From Nemertoderma westbladi (lineage: Eukaryota > Xenacoelomorpha > Nemertodermatida > Nemertodermatidae): a DNA stretch of 57,917 nucleotides. Of the stretch, positions 1 through 13,625 are shown one piece after another (the stretch's first letter is position 1; each line of letters starts with the position of its first letter). The position numbers were made by a program, and so were the translations under genes. The stretch covers positions 1-57,917 of the forward strand of contig JAUCBJ010008207.1 of assembly GCA_032718475.1 (NCBI GenBank). The letters run 5' to 3'. The notes under the pieces are model-generated. The model had not been told where the DNA came from, ran no database searches, and saw only the letters and a program-made list of their open reading frames with translations.

Positions 1-205
1 TACAGGTACCACAATTCCAACCGATTCCTGTTGCCCTCTAGTTGGAGACTGAGAAACTGATAAGACCCCCCACACAATTCCAGACTTTTGACAGACTACG
101 TTTACAAAGTTTGGTTTAATTTCTTCAAAGAATTTCTGAGATAGCATCAACCTGACAACCTCCAAGAACCGCTTAAAAACAATAGTTCTCCCGCTACAAA
201 AACCC
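1..205. other. Non-repetitive left edge, no gene seen
   Basis: Ordinary AT/CT-rich sequence before the first tandem array. I see no open frame of note, no RNA gene and no transposon terminus. Confidence 0.6.
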
Positions 206-3200
206 AACTAACCCTATGCGTGGCCCCCTGACCCGTATGATAAACTAACCCTATGCGAGGCCCCATGACCCGTATGCTAAACTAACCCTATGCGTGACCC
301 CATGGCCCGTATGCTAAACTAACCCTATGCGTGGCCCTCTAACCCGTATGCTAAACTAACCCTATGCGTGGCCCTCTGACCCGTATGCTAAACTAACCCT
401 ATGCGTGGCCCCATGACCCGTATGATAAACTAACCCTATGCGTGGCCCCATGACCCGTATGCTAAACTAACCCTATGCGTGGCCCCATGAACCGTATGCT
501 AAACTAACCCTATGCGTGGCCCTCTGATCCGTATGCTAAACTAACCCTATGCGTGGCCCCATGACCAGTATGCTAAACTAACCCTATGCGTGGCCCTCTG
601 ATCCGCATGCTAAACTAACCCTATGCGTGGCCCTCTGACCCGTATGCTAAACTAACCCTATGCGTGGCCCCATGACCTGTATGCTAAACTAACCCTATGC
701 GTGGCCCCATGGCCCGTATGCTAAACTAACCCTATGCGTGGCCCCATGACCCGTATGCTAAACTAACCCTATGCGTGGCCCCATGACCCGTATGCTAAAC
801 TAACCCTATGCGTGGCCCTCTGACCCGTATGCTAAACTAACCCTATGCGTGGCCCTCTGATCCGTATGCTAAACTAACCATATGCGTGGCCCCATGAACC
901 GTATGCTAAACTAACCCTATGCGTGGCCCTCTGATCCGTATGCTAAACTAACCCTATGCGTGGCCCCCTGACCCGTATGATAAACTAACCCTATGCGTGG
1001 CCCCATGACCCGTATGCTAAACTAACCCTATGCGTGGCCCTCTGATCCGTATGCTAAACTAACCCTATGCGTGGCCCCATGACCCGTATGCTAAACTAAC
1101 CCTATGCGTGGCCCTCTGACCCGTATGCTAAACTAACCCTATGCGTGGCCCCCTGACCCGTATGATAAACTAACCCTATGCGAGGCCCCATGACCCGTAT
1201 GCTAAACTAACCCTATGCGTGGCCCTCTGATCCGTATGCTAAACTAACCCTATGCGTGGCCCTCTGATCCGTATGCTAAACTAACCCTATGCGTGGCCCC
1301 ATGACCCGTATGCTAAACCAACCCTATGCGTGGCCCTCTGACCCGTATGCTAAACTAACCCTATGCGTGGCCCCCTGACCCGTATGCTAAACTAACCCTA
1401 TGCGTGGCCCCATGACCCGTATGCTAAACTAACCCTATGCGTGGCCCTCTGACCCGTATGCTAAACTAACCCTATGCGTGGCCCTCTGATCCGTATGCTA
1501 AACTAACCCTATGCGTGGCCCTCTGATCCGTATGCTAAACTAACCCTATGCGTGGCCCCATGAACCGTATGCTAAACTAACCCTATGCGTGGCCCCATGA
1601 CCCGTATACTAAACTAACCCTATGCGTGGCCCCATGACCCGTATGCTAAACTAACCCTATGCGTGGCCCTCTGATCCGTATGCTAAACTAACCCTATGCG
1701 TGGCCCCATGAACCGTATGCTAAACTAACCCTATGCGTGGCCCCATGACCCGTATACTAAACTAACCCTATGCGTGGCCCCATGACCCGTATGCTAAACT
1801 AACCCTATGCGTGGCCCTCTGACCCGTATGCTAAACTAACCCTATGCGTGGCCCTCTGATCCGTATGCTAAACTAACCCTATGCGTGGCCCCATGAACCG
1901 TATGCTAAACTAACCCTATGCGTGGCCCCATGAACCGTATGCTAAACTAACCCTATGCGTGGCCCCATGACCCGTATACTAAACTAACCCTATGCGTGGC
2001 CCCATGAACCGTATGCTAAACTAACCCTATGCGTGGCTCTCTGACCCGTATGCTAAACTAACCCTATGCGTGGCCCCATGACCCGTATGCTACCCATGCG
2101 TAGCCCCATGAACCGTATGCTAAACTAACCCTATGCGTGGCCCTCATGATCCGTATGCTAAACCAACCCTATGCGTGGCCCCATGACCCGTATGCTAAAC
2201 TAACCCTATGCGTGGCCCTCTGATCCGTATGCTAAACTAACCCTATGCGTGGCCCCATGAACCGTATGCTAAACTAACCCTATGCGTGGCCCTCTGACCC
2301 GTATGCTAAACTAACCCTATGCGTGGCCCCATGACCCGTATGCTACCCATGCGTAGCCCCATGAACCGTATGCTAAACTAACCCTATGCGTGGCCCTCTG
2401 ATCCGTATGCTAAACTAACCCTATGCGTGGCCCCATGACCCGTATGCTAAACTAACCCTATGCGTGGCCCCTGATCCGTATGCTAAACTAACCCTATGCG
2501 TGGCCCCATGAACCGTATGCTAAACTAACCCTATGCGTGGCCCTCTGACCCGTATGCTAAACTAACCCTATGCGTGGCCCCATGGCCCGTATGCTAAACT
2601 AACCCTATGCGTGGCCCTCTGATCCGTATGCTAAACTAACCCTATGCGTGGCCCCATGACCCGTATGCTAAACTAACCCTATGCGTGGCCCTCTGATCCG
2701 TATGCTAAACTAACCCTATGCGTGGCCCCATGAACCGTATGCTAAACTAACCCTATGCGTGGCTCTCTGACCCGTATGCTAAACTAACCCTATGCGTGGC
2801 CCCATGACCCGTATGCTACCCATGCGTAGCCCCATGAACCGTATGCTAAACTAACCCTATGCGTGGCCCTCTGACCCGTATACTAAACTAACCCTATGCG
2901 TAGCCCCATGAACCGTATGCTAAACTAACCCTATGCGTGGCCCCATGAACCGTATGCTAAACTAACCCTATGCGTGGCCCCATGAACCGTATACTAAACT
3001 AACCCTATGCGTGGCCCCATGAACCGTATGCTAAACTAACCCTATGCGTGGCCCCATGAACCGTATGCTAAACTAACCCTATGCGTGGCCCTCTGATCCG
3101 TATGCTAAACTAACCCTATGCGTGGCCCCACAACCCGTATACTAAACTAACCCTATGCGTGGCCCCATGAACCGTATGCTAAACTAACCCTATGCGTGGC

Positions 3201-6200
3201 CCCATGGTCCGTATACTAAACTAACCCTATACGTGGCCCTCTGATCCGTATGCTAAACTAACCCTATGCGTGGCCCCATGAACCGTATGCTAAACTAACC
3301 CTATGCGTGGCCCTCTGATCCGTATACTAAACTAACCCTATGCGTGGCCCCATGAACCGTATGCTAAACTAACCCTATGCGTGGCCCCATGGTCCGTATG
3401 CTAAACTAACCCTATGCGTGGCCCTCTGATCCGTATGCTAAACTAACCCTATGCGTGGCCCCATGGTCCGTATACTAAACTAACCCTATGCGTGGCCCTC
3501 TGATCCGTATACTAAACTAACCCTATGCGTGGCCCCATGGCCCGTATGCTAAACTAACCCTATGCGTGGCCCCATGACCCGTATGCTAAACTAACCCTAT
3601 GCGTGGCCCTCTGATCCGTATGCTAAACTAACCCTATGCGTGGCCCCATGACCCGTATGCTAAACCAACCCTATGCGTGGCCCTCTGATCCGTATGCTAA
3701 ACTAACCGTATGCGTGGCCCCATGACCCGTATGCTAAACCAACCCTATGCGTGGCCCTCTGATCCGTATGCTAAACTAACCCTATGCGTGGCCCCATGAA
3801 CCGTATGCTAAACTAACCCTATGCGTGGCTCTCTGATCTGTATGCTAAACTAACCCTATGCGTGGCCCCATGACCCGTATGCTACACTAACCCTATGCGT
3901 GGCCCCATGGTCCGTATACTAAACTAACCCTATGCGTGGCCCCATGAACCGTATGCTAAACTAACCCTATGCGTGGCCCTCTGATCCGTATGCTAAACTA
4001 ACCCTATGCGTGGCCCTCTGACCCGTATGCTAAACTAACCCTATGCGTGGCCCTCTGATCCGTATGCTAAACTAACCCTATGCGTGGCCCCATGAACCGT
4101 ATGCTAAACTAACCCTATGCGTGGCCCTCTGACCCGTATACTAAACTAACCCTATGCGTGGCCCTCTGACCCGTATGCTAAACTAACCCTATGCGTGGCC
4201 CTCTGACCCGTATGCTAAACTAACCCTATGCGTGGCCCTCTGATCCGTATGCTAAACTAACCCTATGCGTGGCCCCATGACCCGTATGCTAAACTAACCC
4301 TATGCGTGGCCCTCTGGTCCGTATGCTAAACTAACCCTATGCGTGGCCCTCTGATCCGTATGCTAAACTAACCCTATGCGTGGCCCCATGAACCGTATGC
4401 TAAACTAACCCTATGCGTGGCTCTCTGACCCGTATGCTAAACTAACCCTATGCGTGGCCCCATGACCCGTATGCTAAACTAACCCTATGCGTGGCCCCAC
4501 AACCCGTATACTAAACTAACCCTATGCGTGGCCCCATGGTCCGTATGCTAAACAAACCCTATGCGTGGCCCCACAACCCGTATACTAAACTAACCCTATG
4601 CGTGGCCCCATGACCCGTATGCTAAACTAACCCTATGCGTGGCCCCACAACCCGTATACTAAACTAACCCTATGCGTGGCCCCATGACCCGTATGCTAAA
4701 CTAACCCTATGCGTGGCCCCATGGTCCGTATACTAAACTAACCCTATGCGTGGCCCCATGACCCGTATGCTAAACTAACCCTATGCGTGGCCCCACAACC
4801 CGTATGCTAAACTAACCCTATGCGTGGCCCCATGAACCGTATGCTAAACTAACCCTATGCGTGGCCCCATGACCCGTATGCTAAACTAACCCTATGCGTG
4901 GCCCCATGAACCGTATGCTAAACTAACCCTATGCGTGGCCCCATGAACCGTATGCTAAACTAACCCTATGCGTGGCCCCATGACCCGTATGCTAAACTAA
5001 CCCTATGCGTGGCCCCATGACCCGTATGCTAAACTAACCCTATGCGTGGCCCCATGACCCGTATGCTAAACTAACCCTATGCGTGGCCCTCTGATCCGTA
5101 TGCTAAACTAACCCTATGCGTGGCCCCATGACCCGTATGCTAAACTAACCCTATGCGTGGCCCTCTGATCCGTATGCTAAACTAACCCTATGCGTGGCCC
5201 CATGAACCGTATGCTAAACTAACCCTATGCGTGGCTCTCTGATCCGTATGCTAAACTAACCCTATGCGTGGCCCCATGACCCGTATGCTAAACTAACCCT
5301 ATGCGTGGCCCCATGGTCCGTATGCTAAACTAACCCTATGCGTGGCCCCATGACCCGTATGCTAAACTAACCCTATGCGTGGCCCTCTGATCCGTATGCT
5401 AAACTAACCCTATGCGTGGCCCTCTGACCCGTATGCTAAACTAACCCTATGCGTGGCCCTCTGATCCGTATGCTAAACTAACCCTATGCGTGGCCCCATG
5501 AACCGTATGCTAAACTAACCCTATGCGTGGCCCTCTGATCCGTATGCTAAACTAACCCTATGCGTGGCCCCATGACCCGTATGCTAAACTAACCCTATGC
5601 GTGGCCCCACAACCCGTATACTAAACTAACCCTATGCGTGGCCCCATGGTCCGTATGCTAAACTAACCCTATGCGTGGCCCCACAACCCGTATACTAAAC
5701 TAACCCTATGCGTGGCCCCATGACCCGTATGCTAAACTAACCCTATGCGTGGCCCCATGAACCGTATGCTAAACTAACCCTATGCGTGGCCCTCTGACCC
5801 GTATGCTAAACTAACCCTATGCGTGGCCCCATGACCCGTATGCTAAACTAACCCTATGCGTGGCCCCACAACCCGTATGCTAAACTAACCCTATGCGTGG
5901 CCCCATGACCCGTATGCTAAACTAACCCTATGCGTGGCCCCATGACCCGTATGCTAAACTAACCCTATGCGTGGCCCTCTGACCCGTATGCTAAACTAAC
6001 CCTATGCGTGGCCCCCTGACCCGTATGATAAACTAACCCTATGCGAGGCCCCATGACCCGTATGCTAAACTAACCCTATGCGTGGCCCTCTGATCCGTAT
6101 GCTAAACTAACCCTATGCGTGGCCCTCTGATCCGTATGCTAAACTAACCCTATGCGTGGCCCCATGACCCGTATGCTAAACTAACCCTATGCGTGGCCCT

Positions 6201-7888
6201 CTGACCCGTATGCTAAACTAACCCTATGCGTGGCCCCCTGACCCGTATGCTAAACTAACCCTATGCGTGGCCCCATGACCCGTATGCTAAACTAACCCTA
6301 TGCGTGGCCCTCTGACCCGTATGCTAAACTAACCCTATGCGTGGCCCTCTGATCCGTATGCTAAACTAACCCTATGCGTGGCCCTCTGATCCGTATGCTA
6401 AACTAACCCTATGCGTGGCCCCATGACCCGTATGCTAAACTAACCCTATGCGTGGCCCCATGACCCGTATACTAAACTAACCCTATGCGTGGCCCCATGA
6501 CCCGTATGCTAAACTAACCCTATGCGTGGCCCTCTGATCCGTATGCTAAACTAACCCTATGCGTGGCCCCATGACCCGTATGCTAAACTAACCCTATGCG
6601 TGGCCCCATGACCCGTATACTAAACTAACCCTATGCGTGGCCCCATGACCCGTATGCTAAACTAACCCTATGCGTGGCCCTCTGACCCGTATGCTAAACT
6701 AACCCTATGCGTGGCCCTCTGATCCGTATGCTAAACTAACCCTATGCGTGGCCCCATGAACCGTATGCTAAACTAACCCTATGCGTGGCCCCATGAACCG
6801 TATGCTAAACTAACCCTATGCGTGGCCCCATGACCCGTATACTAAACTAACCCTATGCGTGGCCCCATGAACCGTATGCTAAACTAACCCTATGCGTGGC
6901 CCTCTGACCCGTATGCTAAACTAACCCTATGCGTGGCCCCATGACCCGTATGCTAAACTAACCCTATGCGTGGCCCCATGAACCGTATGCTAAACTAACC
7001 CTATGCGTGGCCCTCTGATCCGTATGCTAAACTAACCCTATGCGTGGCCCCATGACCCGTATGCTAAACTAACCCTATGCGTGGCCCTCTGATCCGTATG
7101 CTAAACTAACCCTATGCGTGGCCCCATGAACCGTATGCTAAACTAACCCTATGCGTGGCCCTCTGACCCGTATGCTAAACTAACCCTATGCGTGGCCCCA
7201 TGACCCGTATGCTAAACAACCCTATGCGTGGCCCCATGAACCGTATGCTAAACTAACCCTATGCGTGGCCCTCTGATCCGTATGCTAAACTAACCCTATG
7301 CGTGGCCCCATGACCCGTATGCTAAACTAACCCTATGCGTGGCCCCTGATCCGTATGCTAAACTAACCCTATGCGTGGCCCCATGAACCGTATGCTAAAC
7401 TAACCCTATGCGTGGCCCTCTGACCCGTATGCTAAACTAACCCTATGCGTGGCCCCATGACCCGTATGCTACCCATGCGTAGCCCCATGAACCGTATGCT
7501 AAACTAACCCTATGCGTGGCCCTCTGATCCGTATGCTAAACTAACCCTATGCGTGGCCCCATGACCCGTATGCTAAACTAACCCTATGCGTGGCCCTCTG
7601 ATCCGTATGCTAAACTAACCCTATGCGTGGCCCCATGAACCGTATGCTAAACTAACCCTATGCGTGGCTCTCTGACCCGTATGCTAAACTAACCCTATGC
7701 GTGGCCCCATGACCCGTATGCTACCCATGCGTAGCCCCATGAACCGTATGCTAAACTAACCCTATGCGTGGCCCTCTGACCCGTATACTAAACTAACCCT
7801 ATGCGTAGCCCCATGAACCGTATGCTAAACTAACCCTATGCGTAGCCCCATGAACCGTATGCTAAACTAACCCTATGCGTGGCCCCAT
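206..7888. repeat. 37-bp minisatellite array, about 208 units
   Basis: The repeat has a constant part (CCCTATGCGTGGCCC, then CGTATGCTAAACTAA) around a variable hexamer-like block. The commonest block states are CATGACC, CATGAAC, TCTGATC and TCTGACC; CATGGTC and CACAACC are rarer and cluster at about 3.1-3.5 kb and 4.5-5.9 kb. A few units are shortened: a junction lacking AAACTAA-type sequence near 2090, 2342, 2814, 7470 and 7722, and a 2-bp-short unit near 2465 and again near 7343. The order of variants from about 1151 to 2990 recurs from about 6014 to 7888, so part of the array is a segmental duplicate. The unit is not a multiple of three and no long frame is open. No function is evident. 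Confidence 0.97.
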
Positions 7889-10800
7889 AAAAATAATACG
7901 AGTTAGAGAGGGGGGTTAGGGTGGATGTCTGTAAGGGAAAAATAATAAGAGTTAGAGAGGGGGGTTAAGGGGGAAGTCTGTAAGGGAAAAATAATACGAG
8001 TTAGAGAGGGGGGTTAGGGTGGATGTCTGTAAGGGAAAAATAATAAGAGTTAGAGAGGGGGGTTAAGGGGGAAGTCTGTAAGGGAAAAATAATACGAGTT
8101 AGAGAGGGGGGTTAGGGTGGATGTCTGTAAGGGAAAAATAATAAGAGTTAGAGAGGGGGGTTAAGGGGGAAGTCTGTAAGGGAAAAATAATACGAGTTAG
8201 AGAGGGGGGTTAGGGTGGATGTCTGTAAGGGAAAAATAATAAGAGTTAGAGAGGGGGGTTAGGGGGAAGTCTCTAAGGGAGAAATAATAAGAGTTAGAGA
8301 GGGGGGTTAGGGTGGATGTCTGTAAGGGAAAAATAATACGAGTTAGAGAGGGGGGTTAGGGGGGGAAGTCTGTAAGGGAAAAATAATAAGAGTTAGAGAG
8401 GGGGGTTAGAGGGATGTCTGTAAGGGAAAAATAGTAAGAGTTAGAGAGGGGGGTTAGGGGGGAAGTCTGTAAGGGAAAAATAATAAGAGTTAGAGAGGGG
8501 GGTTAGAGGGATGTCTGTAAGGGAAAAATAATAAGAGTTAGAGAGGGGGGTTAGGGGGGAAGTCTGTAAGGGAAAAATAATAAGAGTTAGAGAGGGGGTT
8601 AGGGTAAAGTCTGTAAGGGAAACAAAATAAGAGTTAGAGAGGGGGGTTCAGGGGGAAGTCTGTAAGGGAAAAATAATAAGAGTTAGAGAGGGGGGTTAGG
8701 GGGGAAGTCTGTAAGGGAAAAATAATAAGAGTTAGAGAGGGGGGTTAGGGGGGAAGTCTGTAAGGGAAAAATAATAAGAGTTAGAGAGGGGGGTTAGGGG
8801 GGAAGTCTGTATGGGAAACAAAATAAGAGTTAGAGAGGGGGGTTAGGGGGGAAGTCTGTAAGGGAGAAATAATAAGAGTTAGAGAGGGGGGTTAGGGGGA
8901 AGTCTGTAAGGGAAAAATAATAAGAGTTAGAGAGGGGGTTAAAGGGGAAGTCTGTAAGGGAAAAATAATAAGAGTTAGAGGGGTTTAGGGGGGAAGTCTG
9001 TAAGGGAAAAATAATAAGAGTTAGAGAGGGGGTTAGGGGGGGGAAGTCTGTAAGGGAAAAATAATAAGAGTTAGAGGGGGGTTAGGGGGAGTCTGTAAGG
9101 GAGAAATAATAAGAGTTAGAGAGGGGGGTTAGGGGGAAGTCTGTATGGGAAACATAATAAGAGTTAGAGAGGGGGGTTAAGGGGGAAGTCTGTAAGGGAA
9201 AAATAATAAGAGTTGGAGAGGGGGTTAGGGGGGAAGTCTGTAAGGGAAAAATAATACGAGTTAGAGAGGGGGGTTAGGGGGGAAGTCTGTAAGGGAAAAA
9301 TAATAAGAGTTAGAGAGGGGGGTTAAGGGGGAAGTCTGTAAGGGAAAAATAATAAGAGTTAGAGAGGGGGGTTAGGGGGGAAGTCTGTAAGGGAAAAATA
9401 ATAAGAGTTAGAGAGGGGGGTTAAGGGGAAAGTCTGTAAGGGAAAAATAATAAGAGTTAGAGAGGGGGTTAGGGGGGAAGTCTGTAAGGGAAAAATAATA
9501 CGAGTTAGAGAGGGGGGTTAGGGGGGAAGTCTGTAAGGGAAAAATAATAAGAGTTAGAGAGGGGGGTTAAGGGGGAAGTCTGTAAGGGAAAAATAATACG
9601 AGTTAGAGAGGGGGGTTAGGGTGGATGTCTGTAAGGGAAAAATAATAAGAGTTAGAGAGGGGGGTTAGGGGGGAAGTCTGTAAGGGAAAAATAATAAGTG
9701 TTAGAGAGGGGGGTTAGGGGGGAAGTCTGTAAGGGAAAAATAATACGAGTTAGAGAGGGGGGTTAGGGGGGAAGTCTGTAAGGGAAAAATAATAAGTGTT
9801 AGAGAGGGGGGTTAAGGGGGAAGTCTGTAAGGGAAAAATAATACGAGTTAGAGAGGGGGGTTAGGGTGGATGTCTGTAAGGGAAAAATAATAAGAGTTAG
9901 AGAGGGGGGTTAGGGGGGAAGTCTGTAAGGGAAAAATAATACGAGTTAGAGAGGGGGGTTAGGGGGGAAGTCTGTAAGGGAAAAATAATAAGTGTTAGAG
10001 AGGGGGGTTAAGGGGGAAGTCTGTAAGGGAAAAATAATACGAGTTAGAGAGGGGGGTTAGGGTGGATGTCTGTAAGGGAAAAATAATAAGAGTTAGAGAG
10101 GGGGGTTAGGGGGGAAGTCTCTAAGGGAGAAATAATAAGAGTTAGAGAGGGGGGTTAGGGTGGATGTCTGTAAGGGAAAAATAATACGAGTTAGAGAGGG
10201 GGGTTAGGGTGGATGTCTGTAAGGGAAAAATAATAAGAGTTAGAGAGGGGGGTTAGAGGGATGTCTGTAAGGGAAAAATAATAAGAGTTAGAGAGGGGGG
10301 TTAGGGGGGAAGTCTGTAAGGGAAAAATAATAAGAGTTAGAGAGGGGGGTTAGGGGGGGAGTCTGTAAGGGAAAAATAATAAGAGTTAGAGAGGGGGGTT
10401 AGGGGGGAAGTCTGTAAGGGAAAAATAATAAGAGTTAGAGAGGGGGGTTAGGGGGAAGTCTGTATGGGAAACAAAATAAGAGTTAGAGAGGGGGGTTAAG
10501 GGGGAAGTCTGTAAGGGAGAAATAATAAGAGTTAGAGAGGGGGGTTAGGGGGGAAGTCTGTAAGGGAAAAATAATAAGAGTTAGAGAGGGGGGTTAGGGG
10601 GGGGAAGTCTGTAAGGGAAAAATAATAAGAGTTAGAGAGGGGGTTAGGGGGGGGAAGTCTGTAAGGGAAAAATAATAAGAGTTAGAGGGGGGTTTAGGGG
10701 GGGAAGTCTGTAAGGGAAAAATAATAAGAGTTAGAGGGGGGTTAGGGGGAGTCTGTAAGGGAGAAATAATAAGAGTTAGAGAGGGGGGTTAGGGGGAAGT

Positions 10801-13625
10801 CTGTATGGGAAACATAATAAGAGTTAGAGAGGGGGGTTAGGGGGGGAAGTCTGTAAGGGAAAAATAATAAGAGTTAGAGAGGGGGGTTAGGGGGGATGTC
10901 TGTAAGGGAAAAATAATAAGAGTTAGAGAGGGGGGTTAGGGGGGAAGTCTGTAAGGGAAAAATAATAAGAGTTAGTGAGGGGGGGCTAAGGGGGAAGTCT
11001 GTAAGGGAAAAATAATAAGAGTTAGAGAGCGGGGTTAGGGGGAAGTCTGTAAGGGAAAAATAATAAGAGTTAGAGAGGGGGGTTAGGGGGATGTGTGTAG
11101 GGGAAAAATAATAAGAGTTAGAGAGGGGGGTTAGGGGGGAAGTCTGTAAGGGAAAAATAATAAGTGTTAGAGAGGGGGGTTAGGGGCGAAGTCTGTAAGG
11201 GAAAAATAATTAGAGAGGGGGGTTAGGGGCGAAGTCTGTAAGGGAAAAATAATAAGAGTTAGAGAGGGGGGTTAGGGGGATGTGTGTAGGGGAAAAATAA
11301 TAAGAGTTAGAGAGGGGGGTTAGGGGGATGTGTGTAAAGGAAAAATAATAAGAGTTAGAGAGGGGGGTTAGAGGGGAAGTCTGTAAGGGAAAAATAATAA
11401 GAGTTAGAGAGGGGGGTTAGGGGGGAAGTCTGTAAGGGAAAAATAATAAGAGTTAGAGAGGGGGGTTAGGGGGGATGTCTGTAAGGGAAAAATAATAAGA
11501 GTTAGAGAGGGGGGTTAGGGGGGAAGTCTGTAAGGGAAAAATAATAAGAGTTAGAGAGGGGGTTAGGGGGGAAGTCTGTAAGGGAAAAATAATAAGAGTT
11601 AGAGAGGGGGGTTAGGGGGAAGTCTGTAAGGGAAAAATAATAAGAGTTAGAGAGGGGGGTTAGGGGGATGTGTGTAAAGGAAAAATAATAAGAGTTAGAG
11701 AGGGGGGTTAGGGGGGAAGTCTGTAAGGGAAAAATAATAAGAGTTAGAGAGGGGGGTTAGGGGGGAAGTCTGTAAGGGAAAAATAATAAGAGTTAGAGAG
11801 GGGGGTTAGGGGGATGTGTGTAAAGGAAAAATAATAATAGTTAGAGAGGGGGGTTAGGGGGGAAGTCTGTAAGGGAAAAATAATAAGAGTTAGAGAGGGG
11901 GGTTAAGGGGGAAGTCTGTAAGGGAAAAATAATAAGAGTTAGAGAGGGGGGTTAGGGGGGAAGTCTGTAAGGGAAAAATAATAAGAGTTAGAGAGGGGGG
12001 TTAGGGGGATGTGTGTAAAGGAAAAATAATAAGAGTTAGAGAGGGGGGTTAGGGGGGAAGTCTGTAAGGGAAAAATAATAAGAGTTAGAGAGGGGGGTTA
12101 AGGGGGAAGTCTGTAAGGGAAAAATAATAAGAGTTAGAGAGGGGGGTTAAGGGGGAAGTCTGTAAGGGAAAAATAATAAGAGTTAGAGAGGGGGGTTAGG
12201 GGGGGGAAGTCTGTAAGGGAAAAATAATAAGAGTTAGAGAGGGGGGTTAGGGGGGAAGTCTGTAAGGGAAAAATAATAAGAGTTAGAGAGGGGGGTTAAG
12301 GGGGAAGTCTGTAAGGGAAAAATAATAAGAGTTAGAGAGGGGGGTTAGGGGGATGTGTGTAAAGGAAAAATAATAAGAGTTAGAGAGGGGGGTTAGGGGG
12401 GAAGTCTGTAAGGGAAAAATAATAATAGTTAGAGAGGGGGGTTAAGGGGGAAGTCTGTAAGGGAAAAATAATAAGAGTTAGAGAGGGGGGTTAAGGGGGA
12501 AGTCTGTAAGGGAAAAATAATAAGAGTTAGAGAGGGGGGTTAGGGGGGAAGTCTGTAAGGGAAAAATAATAAGAGTTAGAGAGGGGGGTTAGGGGGATGT
12601 GTGTAAAGGAAAAATAATAAGAGTTAGAGAGGGGGGTTAGGGGGGAAGTCTGTAAGGGAAAAATAATAAGAGTTAGAGAGGGGGGTTAAGGGGGAAGTCT
12701 GTAAGGGAAAAATAATAAGAGTTAGAGAGGGGGGTTAGGGGGGAAGTCTGTAAGGGAAAAATAATAAGAGTTAGAGAGGGGGGTTAGGGGGATGTGTGTA
12801 AAGGAAAAATAATAAGAGTTAGAGAGGGGGGTTTGGGGGGAAGTCTGTAAGGGAAAAATAATAAGAGTTAGAGAGGGGGGTTAGGGGGGAAGTCTGTAAG
12901 GGAAAAATAATAAGAGTTAGAGAGGGGGGTTTGGGGGGAAGTCTGTAAGGGAAAAATAATAAGAGTTAGAGAGGGGGGTTAGGGGGGAAGTCTGTAAGGG
13001 AAAAATAATAAGAGTTAGAGAGGGGGGTTAGGGGGGTGTCTGTAAGGGAAAAATAATAAGAGTTAGAGAGGGGGGTTAAGGGGGAAGTCTGTAAGGGAAA
13101 AATAATAAGAGTTAGAGAGGGGGGTTAGGGGGGAAGTCTGTAAGGGAAAAATAATAAGAGTTAGAGAGGGGGGTTAAGGGGGGAAGCCTGTAAGGGAAAA
13201 ATAATAAGAGTTAGAGAGGGGGGTTAGGGGGGAAGTCTGTAAGGGAAAAATAATAAGAGTTAGAGAGGGGGGTTAGGGGGGTGTCTGTAAGGGAAAAATA
13301 ATAAGAGTTAGAGAGGGGGGTTAAGGGGGAAGTCTGTAAGGGAAAAATAATAAGAGTTAGAGAGGGGGGTTAGGGGGGAAGTCTGTAAGGGAAAAATAAT
13401 AAGAGTTAGAGAGGGGGGTTAAGGGGGGAAGCCTGTAAGGGAAAAATAATAAGAGTTAGAGAGGGGGGTTAGGGGGGAAGTCTGTAAGGGAAAAATAATA
13501 AGAGTTAGAGAGGGGGGTTAAGGGGGGAAGCCTGTAAGGGAAAAATAATAAGAGTTAGAGAGGGGGGTTAGGGGGGAAGTCTGTAAGGGAAAAATAATAA
13601 GAGTTAGAGAGGGGGTTAGGGGGAT
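7889..13625 (+). repeat. G-rich, purine-rich 49-bp array with TTAGGG-like core, about 117 units
   Basis: Each unit reads roughly AAAAATAATAAGAGTTAGAG, then AGGGGGGTTAGGGGGG, then AAGTCTGTAAGGG. The top strand is almost all purine apart from a few T and one C. Every unit holds two runs of 5-8 G separated by TTA, which resembles telomeric TTAGGG but with longer G runs; neighbouring units together supply four or more G runs. Length varies from about 46 to 51 bp, mostly from slippage in the G runs. Sub-variants (GTGGATGTC, GGGATGTGTG, AATACGAG) occur in ordered blocks. It begins directly at the end of the 37-bp array. It is an internal array, not a chromosome end: other sequence lies on both sides. 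Confidence 0.97.

Noticed and set aside
7889-13625. A true chromosome end
   Set aside because: The TTAGGG-like core is embedded in a 49-bp unit and non-telomeric sequence continues on both sides.
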